Shown: positions 18,960-28,348, counted from the first letter of the stretch. The stretch is 58,932 nt of DNA from Prevotella sp. (GCA_023666665.1 JAMPBN010000006.1:1-58932); one strand, 5' to 3'. Translations and numbers: made by a program. The notes: generated from the letters alone by a model not told the origin.

Positions 18960-20752
18960 TTCAGATTCTCTATAGTGTCAATAACTTCGCGTGCGGCATC
19001 ATAAGTATTTTCAGCAGCTCCGGAGGTTTGGGGCGTGTAACGCGCCATCTCGCAGTCGTTGAGTATGTCGCTGAGTTTCTTTTGCAGCTCATCTGTTGCT
19101 CCGCGCTGAGCCAAAACGTTGCGCAGAGTGTCGCGGCTCATCTGCGAGGCAGGAATCTGCAGCTTGTCGCTCAGATAGCTGTTCATTGCCCGCAGCAGTT
19201 CCTCATAGAAGCCGTCGTATTGTTTGGCTTTGAGCAACTTGCCGGCTTTAGCAAGACGCTTGCGGGCAACCTTGCCGGCGCGATTGAGTTTGCGGCCATT
19301 GGGGTCGGCTTGTTGATGCTTATAGTAAACAGCGGCGATTGCCAAGGTGATAATCAGCAGCAGAGGATAAGCCAGCCAATACCACGCGCTTTTGGCCATA
19401 TACGTATGCGGTTTGATAACGGTATCAGCACCAACCTTGATGTGGTGAATGTCGGTATTTTTGGCCTGTACATCCTGCTTTCCGCCCACAGCTGCGGAGC
19501 TGACGTTGGCACCTTTGCGCACGTCTATCTCAAAGCCTTCTACGGCAACGGTTTTATATTCACCTGCCGATGGGTCGAAATATACAAAGTCATATTCGCC
19601 GATTTTGAATTTGCCAACTGATTGCGGCACGAAGGTATATTCCACGGTTTCGGTTCCGGTCATATTTGCTCCGGAAACCCGTGCGTTGTTGTCAACAGCC
19701 GGCTCGTAGACCTCAAACTCGGAGGGGAAATCGACCTTAGGCACGGCCAGGAACTTGATATTGCCCGTGCCTTCAATGGTATAAATAATCGAGGCGGCCT
19801 CGTTGGTTTTGAATACGTTGCCAATCAAACGTGCCGATGCCTTGAAGCGGCCAACCGCACCGGAAAAGTTTGCAGGTTTGGGCTGCGGAAGAGCCTTGAC
19901 CTTCAGGGTGGTTAAATGCGGTTTGAGCTTAACCTCCTTGCTCTCCATTACCGGGCGGTAGCCGAAAAAGTCTTGAACATAGGTCTGGCGATATGCCTGT
20001 GCGGTATATTCGCCGCCGCTGAGCGTAATCTCTCCGGCTCGTTGGGGATACAACAGTGCGCGATATACAACTGCGGAATACATCTGCCGACCGCCCACCG
20101 TTTCACTGTGCCAATCTATCGTCTGCGGCATACCGAGACTTTCTATCAAACAACCGTCAAATGCCGGAAGACTCGACGTTGACAGTCCCTCAATCTGCTG
20201 ATTGGAGCTGTAAAGCTTGATTGAAACTTCTACGGCCTGCTGCTCATAGACATTGTTGTTCGACAGCGCCACGCGCATATACAGGTCGTTCGGCCCGATT
20301 TCAAAATCGCCGTTGTTGCGTCCCGGACGTGATGTAGAGCCCCCACCCTGTTGTGCGGGCTGTCCGGCACCGACCGCAAACTGTCCCGGTTGGGTGGAAT
20401 ATTGCTTTCCATCAACGGTTACGGTTACCGACGGAACTTTCACGGTGCCTTCTTCGTCGGCCAGGTAGGTGAACGTATATGAGCGGCTTTCGCTGCGCTG
20501 CATATGTCCGTTGATAATGTTGATAGACGAAGACGTTGACGTGCCGGGGCCGCCGACAAACGTGCAGCCGCTCAGCGTCAGTGCTTTGGGAGTCTGAACA
20601 TTACCGTCGGGATTATTTACGGTGATACTCACCGTGAAGCGCTGCCCCACGCGGGCATTGCGCGGCAGTGAAATTTCTACCGACGTTTGACCGAGAGCGG
20701 CAGTCAGCGCTCCGGCCAACACAATAAGTGAGATGAATATTCGGCGTATCAT
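18956..20752 (-). CDS. batD: BatD: exported protein anchored near its C-terminus
   Basis: This 598-residue protein has a signal peptide (about 1-21), a long beta-rich periplasmic part that starts with SVEISLPRNARVGQRFTVSI and contains repeated Ig-like segments, a transmembrane helix near 465-487 (WLAYPLLLIITLAIAAVYY), and a cytoplasmic helical tail. This is the BatD/oxygen-tolerance family layout. It lies 15 bp after batBC and overlaps batE, so it is part of the same transcript. Confidence 0.88.
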   Translation of the reverse strand: MIRRIFISLIVLAGALTAALGQTSVEISLPRNARVGQRFTVSITVNNPDGNVQTPKALTLSGCTFVGGPGTSTSSSINIINGHMQRSESRSYTFTYLADEEGTVKVPSVTVTVDGKQYSTQPGQFAVGAGQPAQQGGGSTSRPGRNNGDFEIGPNDLYMRVALSNNNVYEQQAVEVSIKLYSSNQQIEGLSTSSLPAFDGCLIESLGMPQTIDWHSETVGGRQMYSAVVYRALLYPQRAGEITLSGGEYTAQAYRQTYVQDFFGYRPVMESKEVKLKPHLTTLKVKALPQPKPANFSGAVGRFKASARLIGNVFKTNEAASIIYTIEGTGNIKFLAVPKVDFPSEFEVYEPAVDNNARVSGANMTGTETVEYTFVPQSVGKFKIGEYDFVYFDPSAGEYKTVAVEGFEIDVRKGANVSSAAVGGKQDVQAKNTDIHHIKVGADTVIKPHTYMAKSAWYWLAYPLLLIITLAIAAVYYKHQQADPNGRKLNRAGKVARKRLAKAGKLLKAKQYDGFYEELLRAMNSYLSDKLQIPASQMSRDTLRNVLAQRGATDELQKKLSDILNDCEMARYTPQTSGAAENTYDAAREVIDTIENLK

Positions 20753-20767
20753 TTAATGCAGTTACTT

Positions 20768-22537
20768 TTACCAGTTACGTCCGCGATTGCGCTGGCCGCC
20801 GCCCTTTGAGGGGTCACTCTTGGCGCGTGCTCTCGCCGCCGCATCTTTTTTCTCCACCGCATTTAGAATTTGGTCGCGGTTACTTTGGCTAATATTTTGC
20901 TCTTGTTGTTGCTGTTCCTGTTGCTGCTGCTGTTGCTGCTGCTGTTGTTGCTGCTGTTGGTCTTGATTCTGATTCTGGTTTTGTTGCTGATCTTGATTTT
21001 GGTCTTGATTCTGCTGCTGGTCCTGAATCTTTTTCTCAACAAAGCGGTAATTCTCGCGGGCTTTCTCGTTTGCGGGGTTCACGCGCAGCGACTGCTTGTA
21101 ACATTCAAGCGCTTGCTGAAGTTGCTCTGACTCATAAGCCACATTGCCCAAGTTATATGCAGCATATTCGGCAACTGTTGGGTTCTGCGCCTTGACGAGG
21201 TTTTGGAGCGTTTGCAACGCGTTTTGTTTCAGCTCCTGATTCTGCTCGGCATTGTCGCCCGACAGGTGAAGTCGCGTAAGAGCCTGATTATATTGCCCGA
21301 CTTCGCTCTCAGGATTAGCATTGAGGGCGCGGGCATAAAGAATCTCCGCCTCGCGGTAGTGTCCTGCCTTGAACTGCTCGTTGCCCTCTCTGATAAACTG
21401 GCGTTCAGGGCGCAGGGAATTATCTGGATAGTCGAGCAAGGGAGCCTTGGGAGCCTGTGCTGAAGCTGCAAGCGAACACAGCGCCAAGGCAGCAACCGAA
21501 GCCGAGCGGCTGAAGAAGTTGTATTTGCGGAGGAATCCGATTTTGCGGTTGGAGAATATGCAGTCAATTATTACCATAACGAGTGCCAGCCAGGCGAACA
21601 CGGGGAACTGCTCGTCGTTAGCGGTGTAGTTGATTCGTCCGAAGTTGGTTTTCTTGATTTCGTCAAGGCGTTCGGCGAGTTCGTTGAGTGCCGAAGCGGA
21701 TGCGCCGTTGATATACACGCCACCACCGGCGGCTGCAATTTCTTGAGCGAGTTGCTCATTCAGGAAAGTGGTGACAACCTGACCGTTTTCATCCTTAAGC
21801 CAGTTAGTGTAGCTGCGGTCAAGAGGAATCTGCGCACCCTTGCCGGAGCCGAGGCCGATTACGTCGACTTCAATACCCTCATCGTTGGCGGCTTTGGCTA
21901 CTGAGAGCGCATCGCCAATCTGATCTTCGGCGTCGGTAATGACCACAATGGCGCGCTCAACGTCTTTCATTCCGCTGAATGAGTTCATTGCCACTTGAAT
22001 GGCGGCACCGATGTCGGTGCCTTGATTCTCCACCATTCCGGTTGAGATTTCGTTGAGGTAGAGCTTTGCCGACACAAAGTCTGGGGTCAGCGGGAGTTGG
22101 GTGAAAGCGTCACCGGCAAAAACGATGAGGCCGACGCGGTCGTTGTCGAGCTTGCCAAGCAGGGAATTAAGCACGTGCTTGGCACGCTGCAGGCGGGAAA
22201 CGCCACGCGGGTCGTCGGTCGATGATGCCAGCATTGAGTTTGACACGTCGACGGCAATCATCACTTCTATGCCGCTCATCTCCTCCTCATTAACCTGACC
22301 GCGAGTGCGCGGACGTGCGAGTATGAAAATCATTGAGGCAAGTGCAATCAAAGCAACCACAATCTTGACTGTAGGAAGATATTTGGAAACGTCGGGCATC
22401 AGCGATTCAAGAACCGACGGATTTCCGAACCTTGCAATTCTGCGGCGGCGCAAATAGCGCATACGCCAATAGAGCAGTGCAAAAAACACCACTGCAACAA
22501 GCAGATATAGCAACTTTGGATTAGCGAAATTTACCAT
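20768..22537 (-). CDS. batB: BatB-BatC fusion: VWA membrane protein plus TPR and Q-rich tail
   Basis: Residues 1-~330 are BatB: two N-terminal transmembrane helices, a von Willebrand A domain with metal-site motif DVSNSM (about 96-101), and a transmembrane helix near 315-333. A second hydrophobic segment (about 340-360, ASVAALALCSLAASAQ) looks like the leftover signal peptide of a separate BatC. It is followed by TPR repeats (about 375-495), a Q/N/D-rich stretch (about 503-546) and a basic C-terminus. In many relatives BatB and BatC are separate genes; no stop or frameshift is seen at the junction here, so I read it as a real fusion of 589 residues. Confidence 0.87.
   Translation of the reverse strand: MVNFANPKLLYLLVAVVFFALLYWRMRYLRRRRIARFGNPSVLESLMPDVSKYLPTVKIVVALIALASMIFILARPRTRGQVNEEEMSGIEVMIAVDVSNSMLASSTDDPRGVSRLQRAKHVLNSLLGKLDNDRVGLIVFAGDAFTQLPLTPDFVSAKLYLNEISTGMVENQGTDIGAAIQVAMNSFSGMKDVERAIVVITDAEDQIGDALSVAKAANDEGIEVDVIGLGSGKGAQIPLDRSYTNWLKDENGQVVTTFLNEQLAQEIAAAGGGVYINGASASALNELAERLDEIKKTNFGRINYTANDEQFPVFAWLALVMVIIDCIFSNRKIGFLRKYNFFSRSASVAALALCSLAASAQAPKAPLLDYPDNSLRPERQFIREGNEQFKAGHYREAEILYARALNANPESEVGQYNQALTRLHLSGDNAEQNQELKQNALQTLQNLVKAQNPTVAEYAAYNLGNVAYESEQLQQALECYKQSLRVNPANEKARENYRFVEKKIQDQQQNQDQNQDQQQNQNQNQDQQQQQQQQQQQQQQEQQQQEQNISQSNRDQILNAVEKKDAAARARAKSDPSKGGGQRNRGRNW
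20898..21029 (-). repeat. CAG/CAA microsatellite coding a poly-Q tract in batBC
   Basis: On the minus strand this is a run of CAG, CAA, AAT and GAT codons that encodes QNQDQ repeats and then an uninterrupted block of 14 glutamines. Codon mixing reduces slippage, but short pure CAG stretches remain. Length changes would be in-frame. Confidence 0.8.
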
Positions 22538-22541
22538 AACT

Positions 22542-23540
22542 TTACGGAATAGATCTGGTAACTGTAAGTTTTAGCAGCAACTGCAACGCAAAGAATCCGA
22601 ACGCAAGCCACGCCCACATCATATAATTGTCTTCGGTATGGGAGAAGTTGCGAACGTCGAACTCCGTCTTTTCCAGTGCATCAATTTCTTCAAAAACTTC
22701 GCTGAGCGCCGTTGCCGACGATGCTGCAAAATATTTGCCGCCGGTCATCCCGGCAATCTGACGCAGGGAGGAGTCGTCAATGGGGGTGGTCATATACAGG
22801 CCGATGGTGTTGCCGTTTTCATCCTTATACGGAACAGCCTCTCCGGCCGTATCAGCGCCGACTCCAATGGTGTAAATCTTTACGCCGAGGTCTTTGGCAA
22901 TCTCGGCAGCAGTTTCCGGGGCAACCACTCCGGCATTGTTGGTGCCGTCGGTAATCAGTATGATGCTCTTGCTGACGGCCTGACCGTCTTTGATTCTGTT
23001 GATGGCGGAAGCAATGCCGTCGCCAATGGCTGTGCCGTCGGCAGAAATGAGACCCACCTTAACGCCGCCGATGTAGTTGGCAAGCATTGCGCGGTCGGAG
23101 GTTAACGGCACTGCCGAGAAACTTTCACCGGCAAACACTACAAGACCCATATTGTCGTTCTGGCGGCCGTTGACGAACTGCGTAGCAACTTTTTTAGCAA
23201 CCTCAAGGCGGTTGACCTTGGCCATATCGGCTGCTTGCATCGAACCGGAAATATCCAAAACGAGGACTATGTCAGTACCCTCTACGTTGGTCTTATTCCA
23301 GGAGTCGTGGGTCTGCGGGCGGGCTATCACCACAATCAGGCAAGCCATTGCGGCGCAACGCAACGCAAAAAGCAGATGACGGAGCCACGCTTTCCAGCCG
23401 CCGCTCACTGACGTTAGGGCAGCAGTGGTCGATACACCGAGCGACGGCTCCTTATGACGGCGCACTACATACCACGCAATCAGCGGCACAAGCAGTAACA
23501 GCAGCCACAAGGCGTGGGGGTGCATAAACTGTACGCTCAT
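22542..23540 (-). CDS. batA: BatA: VWA-domain membrane protein
   Basis: This 332-residue protein has N-terminal transmembrane helices (about 8-25 and 55-75), a VWA domain with metal-site motif DISGSM (about 94-99) and a transmembrane helix at the C-terminus (MMWAWLAFGFFALQLLLKL). It is a paralogue of the BatB half of the next gene. It overlaps the upstream gene (ATGA) and is four bases from batBC. Confidence 0.9.
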   Translation of the reverse strand: MSVQFMHPHALWLLLLLVPLIAWYVVRRHKEPSLGVSTTAALTSVSGGWKAWLRHLLFALRCAAMACLIVVIARPQTHDSWNKTNVEGTDIVLVLDISGSMQAADMAKVNRLEVAKKVATQFVNGRQNDNMGLVVFAGESFSAVPLTSDRAMLANYIGGVKVGLISADGTAIGDGIASAINRIKDGQAVSKSIILITDGTNNAGVVAPETAAEIAKDLGVKIYTIGVGADTAGEAVPYKDENGNTIGLYMTTPIDDSSLRQIAGMTGGKYFAASSATALSEVFEEIDALEKTEFDVRNFSHTEDNYMMWAWLAFGFFALQLLLKLTVTRSIP

Positions 23541-24511
23541 CGCTTGGCCTCCTTTCCTTCAATTGGCTCAGGCTCGGGTTTTGTATTCTCAACGAACTGT
23601 ATTGCCTGATTGAATGCGCGAACGTTGTCTTCAGGCAGCGGGCGCATACGAGCGAATTTCACGTAGTCGGCCATCTCGAGAATCTCCGTCATCATTGTTG
23701 AGGCAGACTTCTCGGGCACTGTGGCATAGACGGCGCGTTTGATTTGCGGCGTTGTCATCTCCATAGCGTTTATGCCGAAGCGGCCTTCCAGATATTGACG
23801 CAGAATTTCTGTGAGCTCGGTGTAATATTCTTTTTCGCGACCTTTTTCGCAAAGCTGGCGCACTTTGAGGTTCTGCAGCTCGGCAATGGCCTTTTCGTAG
23901 GGCGGAACAATGACCTCGGGCTTGGCAAGCATCTTCTGCAAGCCGCCCTTGCGGTGCAAAATATATGCGGCAACGCATCCTGCAATTGCCAAGAGTCCCA
24001 ACAGGAATGCCCACCAATAATAATATATGGCATCGGGGAGCCAATCCCAGAAGTGGCGCGACTGGGTTGCTTCGGGCATCATGGCGTGAACGGTGGTCAT
24101 AGTGTCTACGTCGGCCGTGTAGACTTTCAGCGCAAACGGTGCGGAACGGAAAGTATCCATTCCGGAAACGAGCGCAATTCCGGGAACTACCACTTCGCCC
24201 GAATCCCAGGGTTGGATAAGCAAGGTACGCCGCAGTTGCAGGCGGTCATTGCCAAGATTATTGGTATCTACTCTTGAAGAATAGTTCACTTCCACGCCTG
24301 GATAAATCTCCACAACCCGTCGGGCGGAGTCAATGGGGTCGCTGAGCCAGCGAAGCACCAAGCCTTGGGGCTGAACCACGTCAACTTCAACCTTGCGCAA
24401 ACCGCCTTGCATCACGTCGACGGAGTCCAACACGGCAGTAACCTGAACCGGTCCGGCCCACACCGTGGCGGCTGTTGCCAATATTGCGGCTATGATATTC
24501 AATCTTTTCAT
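23537..24511 (-). CDS. Bat-operon membrane protein (between DUF58 and batA)
   Basis: This 324-residue protein has a signal peptide (about 1-19), a beta-rich periplasmic domain (20-~170), one transmembrane helix (WWAFLLGLLAIAGCVAAYIL, about 166-185) and a cytoplasmic helical domain with YYTELTEILRQYLEGRFG. The tail is similar in layout to that of BatD (YEELLRAMNSYLSDKL), so it appears to be a shortened BatD-like partner. Genes of this kind are usual at this position in Bacteroidota Bat operons. Function unknown. Confidence 0.75.
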   Translation of the reverse strand: MKRLNIIAAILATAATVWAGPVQVTAVLDSVDVMQGGLRKVEVDVVQPQGLVLRWLSDPIDSARRVVEIYPGVEVNYSSRVDTNNLGNDRLQLRRTLLIQPWDSGEVVVPGIALVSGMDTFRSAPFALKVYTADVDTMTTVHAMMPEATQSRHFWDWLPDAIYYYWWAFLLGLLAIAGCVAAYILHRKGGLQKMLAKPEVIVPPYEKAIAELQNLKVRQLCEKGREKEYYTELTEILRQYLEGRFGINAMEMTTPQIKRAVYATVPEKSASTMMTEILEMADYVKFARMRPLPEDNVRAFNQAIQFVENTKPEPEPIEGKEAKR

Positions 24512-25383
24512 TTTACTCCACGCTGATGAAATAGAGTCATTAGAGCCTTGACGTAATCATCGTCGGTAGCAATGCTTGCGCAGTCCACCTTGCAGCGGCT
24601 CAACGTTGATGTCATTGCCTGGCGGCGGGTGTACCACCACTTGTCGTAGGTCTGTCTGACTTCCTTCGACGAAGTGTCAACCCACAGTTCCTGGCCAGAC
24701 TCGAGGTCACGCATTCTGATGAGCCCCACGTTGGGCAGAGTGGTGTCGCGCTTGTCGTAGACCTGAATTGCGGTAACATCGTGTTTGCGCGAGGCAATAG
24801 ACATTGGTTGGTAATAGTCGTGTTCGTCAATAAAGTCGCTGATAAGGAATGCCGAGCAGCGCTTTTTAATAACGTCGCTGAGGTAGCGCATTGCCACGCC
24901 TATGTCTGTGCCGTTTTCTTCGGGTTGGTAGTCGAGCAGCTCGCGAATAATATAGAGAATATGGCGCATACCCTTTTTGGGGGGTATGAACTTCTCAATC
25001 TTTGATGAGAAGAACACAACGCCGATTTTGTCATTGTTTTGCGACGCTGAGAAAGCTAATGTGGCGGCAATCTCGGCAATCATTTCGCGCTTCTGCTCGC
25101 CTACGGCACCAAACAACCGGCTACCACTGACATCTACCAGTAGCATAAGGGTTAGTTCGCGTTCCTCTTCGTAGACCTTGACGTAGGGGTGGTTCTGACG
25201 CGCAGTGACGTTCCAGTCAATGTCGCGGATGTCATCGCCATATTGATATTCGCGTACTTCACTGAAAGTCATACCGCGACCCTTGAAAGCAGAGTGATAC
25301 TCGCCCGCAAAGATATTGCGGGAGAGTCCCTTGGTCTTGATTTCAATCTTGCGGACCTTTTTCAGCAGTTCGTTTGCGTCCAT
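24508..25383 (-). CDS. DUF58 domain protein of the Bat operon
   Basis: This 291-residue protein has the DUF58 signature near residues 35-62 (FKGRGMTFSEVREYQYGDD, IRDIDWN) followed by a VWA-like fold with DVSGS (about 88-92). DUF58 proteins accompany MoxR ATPases and are thought to be clients or partners of them. It follows moxR after six bases and overlaps the next gene by an ATGA. Confidence 0.9.
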   Translation of the reverse strand: MDANELLKKVRKIEIKTKGLSRNIFAGEYHSAFKGRGMTFSEVREYQYGDDIRDIDWNVTARQNHPYVKVYEEERELTLMLLVDVSGSRLFGAVGEQKREMIAEIAATLAFSASQNNDKIGVVFFSSKIEKFIPPKKGMRHILYIIRELLDYQPEENGTDIGVAMRYLSDVIKKRCSAFLISDFIDEHDYYQPMSIASRKHDVTAIQVYDKRDTTLPNVGLIRMRDLESGQELWVDTSSKEVRQTYDKWWYTRRQAMTSTLSRCKVDCASIATDDDYVKALMTLFHQRGVK

Positions 25384-25389
25384 CGTTGG

Positions 25390-26385
25390 TTAGGGAACTT
25401 GTACCTTGTCGAGAATTGTGGATATTACCTCATCGGTGGTGATATTGTTGGCCTCGGCCTCGTAGCTCAAGCCGATACGGTGGCGCAAAACGTCGTGGCA
25501 AACGGCGCGGACATCTTCAGGCACCACAAAGCCGCGGTGCTGCAGGAATGCGTAGGCGCGGGCGGCCTTGGCCAGCGCGATAGATGCGCGGGGCGATGCG
25601 CCGAAGCTTATGATGCTCTTGAGGTCGTTGAGGTCGTAATCGTCGGGGAAACGAGTGGCGAAAACTATGTCGACGATATAGCGTTCAATCTTTTCGTCAA
25701 TATATATCTGAGCGACAGTCTGCTGGGCATCAAGCACCTCTTCGGGCTTAATCAGCGGGCGAATATCCACCTTTGTCGGAGCAATGTTCTGGCGGATAAT
25801 CAGCTTTTCATCGTCGCGGGTGGGATAGCCTATAACAACCTTGAGCAGGAAACGGTCAACCTGAGCTTCGGGCAGCGGATAGGTACCCTCCTGTTCTATG
25901 GGGTTTTGAGTGGCCATTACAAGGAAAGGCTCGTCGAGCTTGAAAGTATTGTCGCCGATGGTGACTTGACGCTCCTGCATGGCTTCGAGCAGAGCGGACT
26001 GCACTTTTGCCGGAGCGCGGTTAATTTCATCAGCAAGCACGAAGTTTGCAAAGATGGGGCCGCGCTTAACCTGGAACGTTTCATTTTTCACCGAATAGAC
26101 CATAGTGCCGATAACGTCGGCAGGGAGCAGGTCGGGGGTAAACTGTATGCGGCTGTATTTTGCATCTATCAGCTGGCTGAGGGTCTTGATGGCAAGGGTT
26201 TTGGCAAGACCGGGCACACCTTCGAGCAGTACATGGCCATTGCTCAACAAGGCAATAAGCAAAGACTCCACAAGATGTTTTTGACCGACAATTGTCTGAT
26301 CCATGCCCTTGACAATCATGTCAATGAAATTACTTTTCGCAGCTACAATCTCGTTCAGCTCGCGAATATTTACCGGTTCACTCAT
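25390..26385 (-). CDS. moxR: MoxR-family AAA+ ATPase
   Basis: This 331-residue AAA+ ATPase probably works as a chaperone that activates or inserts ligands into the VWA proteins encoded downstream. Walker A is GVPGLAKT (about 57-64), Walker B FVLADEIN (about 114-121), sensor 1 lies in FLVMATQNPIEQEGTYPLPE, and the C-terminal lid domain is present. It is the first gene of the seven-gene bat operon. Confidence 0.94.
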   Translation of the reverse strand: MSEPVNIRELNEIVAAKSNFIDMIVKGMDQTIVGQKHLVESLLIALLSNGHVLLEGVPGLAKTLAIKTLSQLIDAKYSRIQFTPDLLPADVIGTMVYSVKNETFQVKRGPIFANFVLADEINRAPAKVQSALLEAMQERQVTIGDNTFKLDEPFLVMATQNPIEQEGTYPLPEAQVDRFLLKVVIGYPTRDDEKLIIRQNIAPTKVDIRPLIKPEEVLDAQQTVAQIYIDEKIERYIVDIVFATRFPDDYDLNDLKSIISFGASPRASIALAKAARAYAFLQHRGFVVPEDVRAVCHDVLRHRIGLSYEAEANNITTDEVISTILDKVQVP

Positions 26386-26430
26386 AGTGTTGTTAAGAGT
26401 TATATATTTGTCTAATTTTAGTTAACGGTG

Positions 26431-26438
26431 CAAAATTA
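26431..26438 (-). promoter_or_regulatory. Possible -7 element of the bat operon
   Basis: On the minus strand TAATTTTG matches TAnnTTTG, 46 bp before the moxR ATG. No good TTTG lies 19-21 bp further upstream. The rest of the 113-bp gap is AT-rich with no other feature. Confidence 0.45.
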
Positions 26439-26498
26439 CTGATTTAACAAATAATAGCGTACCTCGGTTTAGTTAATAAATATTATTTTTGGCTACAT

Positions 26499-27413
26499 TC
26501 AGTTAAAGCGGCCGTAAATTTCTTTTGCCATGCGCTTTGCAACGTCTATTTGTGCCGGATCAGAGAGGTCAAATTCCAATACGGGAATAGTTACCACGGT
26601 GCCGGCAGAGAGTCGATCGGGGTGGCCAAGTTTCGTGGCATTAGCCTCATAGATGTAGACCCAGTATTCCATTTGTCCGTAGTGCTGACGCGCCATAGTT
26701 GTCAGAAAGCGGGTTGCCGTGATGGTGTCGGTAATCGGTGCGGGGACTGGCTCGGCGGCAGGTTCTGGTGCGGGCTCGGTGATAGTTGAGTCGGAAAGGT
26801 TAGTAAGGTTATTAATGGTGTCGGTGAGGGGGTGTTCTGCGGGGATGGGTGCAGTGCCGGGTTCGAAGCCTCGGGCAAACCAACCTAATGCAAAACATAG
26901 CAGGCAGGCTGCCGCCCAAATCCAGTGGATATAACCGCGTGAGCGCGTTTTGACCTCGTTGACAACCGGTTCCGGTTTCTCAGGCTTGGAAGTTTCAACT
27001 TGCGTCTCCTCCTGCGGCTGCGGCACATCAGGCTGTGGAGCAGCATCTTCGGCCTCTTCAAACTCTGCGGCTGCAGCAATCTCTTCATTTTGCTCGGCCA
27101 CTGTTTCCTCAGCTGCCTCAACTTTTTCTTCCGCTTTTTCGGACTCAAAGTCATCGGGCAGCTCTATGGCCTCAAATGCCGCAAATGGCGCGTTCAGCTC
27201 TGCGGCAAAATCTGAGTCCGGCGCAAAGTCTATCGACTCATTAGCCACGATGAAAGTGCCGAGTCCGGGAATTTCAACACGTCGGTCAGTTTCAAGGTGT
27301 TCCGCGGCAAGACGAAACGTTTCGCGCACAAAGTTTTCGGCATCCTCAACACTGCATTGTGTCAGTTCGGCAACCGTCTTGGCCAGTTCCGACAATATAA
27401 TCACCTTATTCAT
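26499..27413 (-). CDS. HU-like DNA-binding domain fused to a membrane anchor and LysM-like domain
   Basis: This 304-residue protein begins with an HU/IHF-like domain (about 1-90, with VEIPGLGTFIV in place of the HU core) and continues through a long acidic, alanine/glutamate-rich linker (about 90-160). A transmembrane helix follows (WIWAAACLLCFALGWFA, about 165-182), then a proline-rich segment and a C-terminal LysM-like domain (about 235-285). ATG at 27413 is chosen over an upstream TTG. Topology suggests a protein that binds DNA inside and peptidoglycan outside. Its start lies within the last codons of the HU gene. Confidence 0.78.
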   Translation of the reverse strand: MNKVIILSELAKTVAELTQCSVEDAENFVRETFRLAAEHLETDRRVEIPGLGTFIVANESIDFAPDSDFAAELNAPFAAFEAIELPDDFESEKAEEKVEAAEETVAEQNEEIAAAAEFEEAEDAAPQPDVPQPQEETQVETSKPEKPEPVVNEVKTRSRGYIHWIWAAACLLCFALGWFARGFEPGTAPIPAEHPLTDTINNLTNLSDSTITEPAPEPAAEPVPAPITDTITATRFLTTMARQHYGQMEYWVYIYEANATKLGHPDRLSAGTVVTIPVLEFDLSDPAQIDVAKRMAKEIYGRFN

Positions 27414-27684
27414 CTTCTTGCTTATCAACGAGTTTACGGAGCTTACCGGCGGGTTTAAACACCATCTGGATTTCCGGGGGCAAAAGAATGCGGTGGCCGG
27501 TAGAGCGGTCGGTAATTATCTGTTCCTCGTGTTTTATGGGTTCAAAATTTCCGAACGAGGGGATTGCCACAGTATCGAGTTCACCACAATGCTGCAAAAT
27601 AGCCTTGTTGAGGGCATCAATCAGGGTTTCGGTAGATTTGCGGTCGCGCCCTACCCTCTTGCTCAGTTCTGCTGTAATACTCAT
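27406..27684 (-). CDS. HU-family DNA-binding protein
   Basis: This 92-residue HU/IHF-family protein has the N-terminal helical dimerisation part ([23 protein letters not shown]) and the beta arm ([14 protein letters not shown], then a reduced arm). It would bend and compact DNA. The sequence is diverged from the main housekeeping HU, so it is probably a specialised paralogue that pairs with the membrane-anchored HU domain encoded next. It overlaps engB by four bases. Confidence 0.88.
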   Translation of the reverse strand: MSITAELSKRVGRDRKSTETLIDALNKAILQHCGELDTVAIPSFGNFEPIKHEEQIITDRSTGHRILLPPEIQMVFKPAGKLRKLVDKQEDE

Positions 27685-28292
27685 AGCTCAGTCTGAACCG
27701 GCAGTTTGTTTAGTTCCTCAATGTAGTCAAGCAGCTCTTCGCGCCCCTGACCGGTTTCGGAAGAGGTTACGAAAATCGGCGGGAGTTCTTCCCATTGCTT
27801 CAGAAGTTCGCGCTTGTAGAGAGTGATATTGGCCTCGGCGGCTCCCTTGCTGAGCTTGTCAACCTTGGTGAAGACAATTGCAAACGGCACGCCGTTCTCG
27901 CCCAGCCACTCCATAAATTCGAGGTCAATTTTTTGCGGAGCGTGGCGCGAGTCAACGAGAACGAACAGTGAAGTCATCTGCGGACGCTCAAGGATGTAGT
28001 CGTTGATAATATGCTCCAGTTTTTGGCGAGCCTCCTTGCTGCGCTGCGCGTAGCCATATCCGGGGAGGTCAACGATATACCATTCGTCATTAATCAGAAA
28101 GTGGTTAATCAGAGTGGTTTTACCGGGGGTTGACGAGGTCATGGCAAGTTTACGCTTGCCGGTGAGCATATTAATTAGAGAAGACTTGCCGACATTGCTG
28201 CGACCGATAAAAGCATATTCGTGGCGCTGAGTTGCCGGGCATCGCTTCACGTCGCTGTTGCTAATCTCAAATTTGGCGGATTTTACTTGCAT
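27681..28292 (-). CDS. engB: Ribosome biogenesis GTPase EngB (YihA/YsxC)
   Basis: This essential-type small GTPase is needed for maturation of the large ribosomal subunit. G1 is GRSNVGKSS (about 29-37), G2 lies in STPGKTT, G3 is DLPGYG, G4 is TKVDK and G5 the TSS segment near the C-terminus. ATG at 28292 (203 residues) is chosen; a TTG at 28319 would sit on the promoter -7 element. First gene of engB-HU-HU/LysM. Confidence 0.95.
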   Translation of the reverse strand: MQVKSAKFEISNSDVKRCPATQRHEYAFIGRSNVGKSSLINMLTGKRKLAMTSSTPGKTTLINHFLINDEWYIVDLPGYGYAQRSKEARQKLEHIINDYILERPQMTSLFVLVDSRHAPQKIDLEFMEWLGENGVPFAIVFTKVDKLSKGAAEANITLYKRELLKQWEELPPIFVTSSETGQGREELLDYIEELNKLPVQTEL

Positions 28293-28316
28293 ACGTTGGT
28301 TATGATAAAAGTAGCG

Positions 28317-28347
28317 CAAAGTTACACATTATTATTTAAATAACAAC
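28317..28347 (-). promoter_or_regulatory. Promoter of engB
   Basis: On the minus strand GTTG (28344-28347), 19 bp, then a perfect TAACTTTG (28317-28324). The ATG is 25 bases downstream. Confidence 0.65.
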
Positions 28348-28348
28348 T

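Noticed and set aside
25189-26415. Long open frame (408 codons) on the plus strand across the DUF58/moxR genes
   Set aside because: It is antisense to well-supported genes and has no recognisable family. GC-rich codon use in the true genes leaves opposite frames open.
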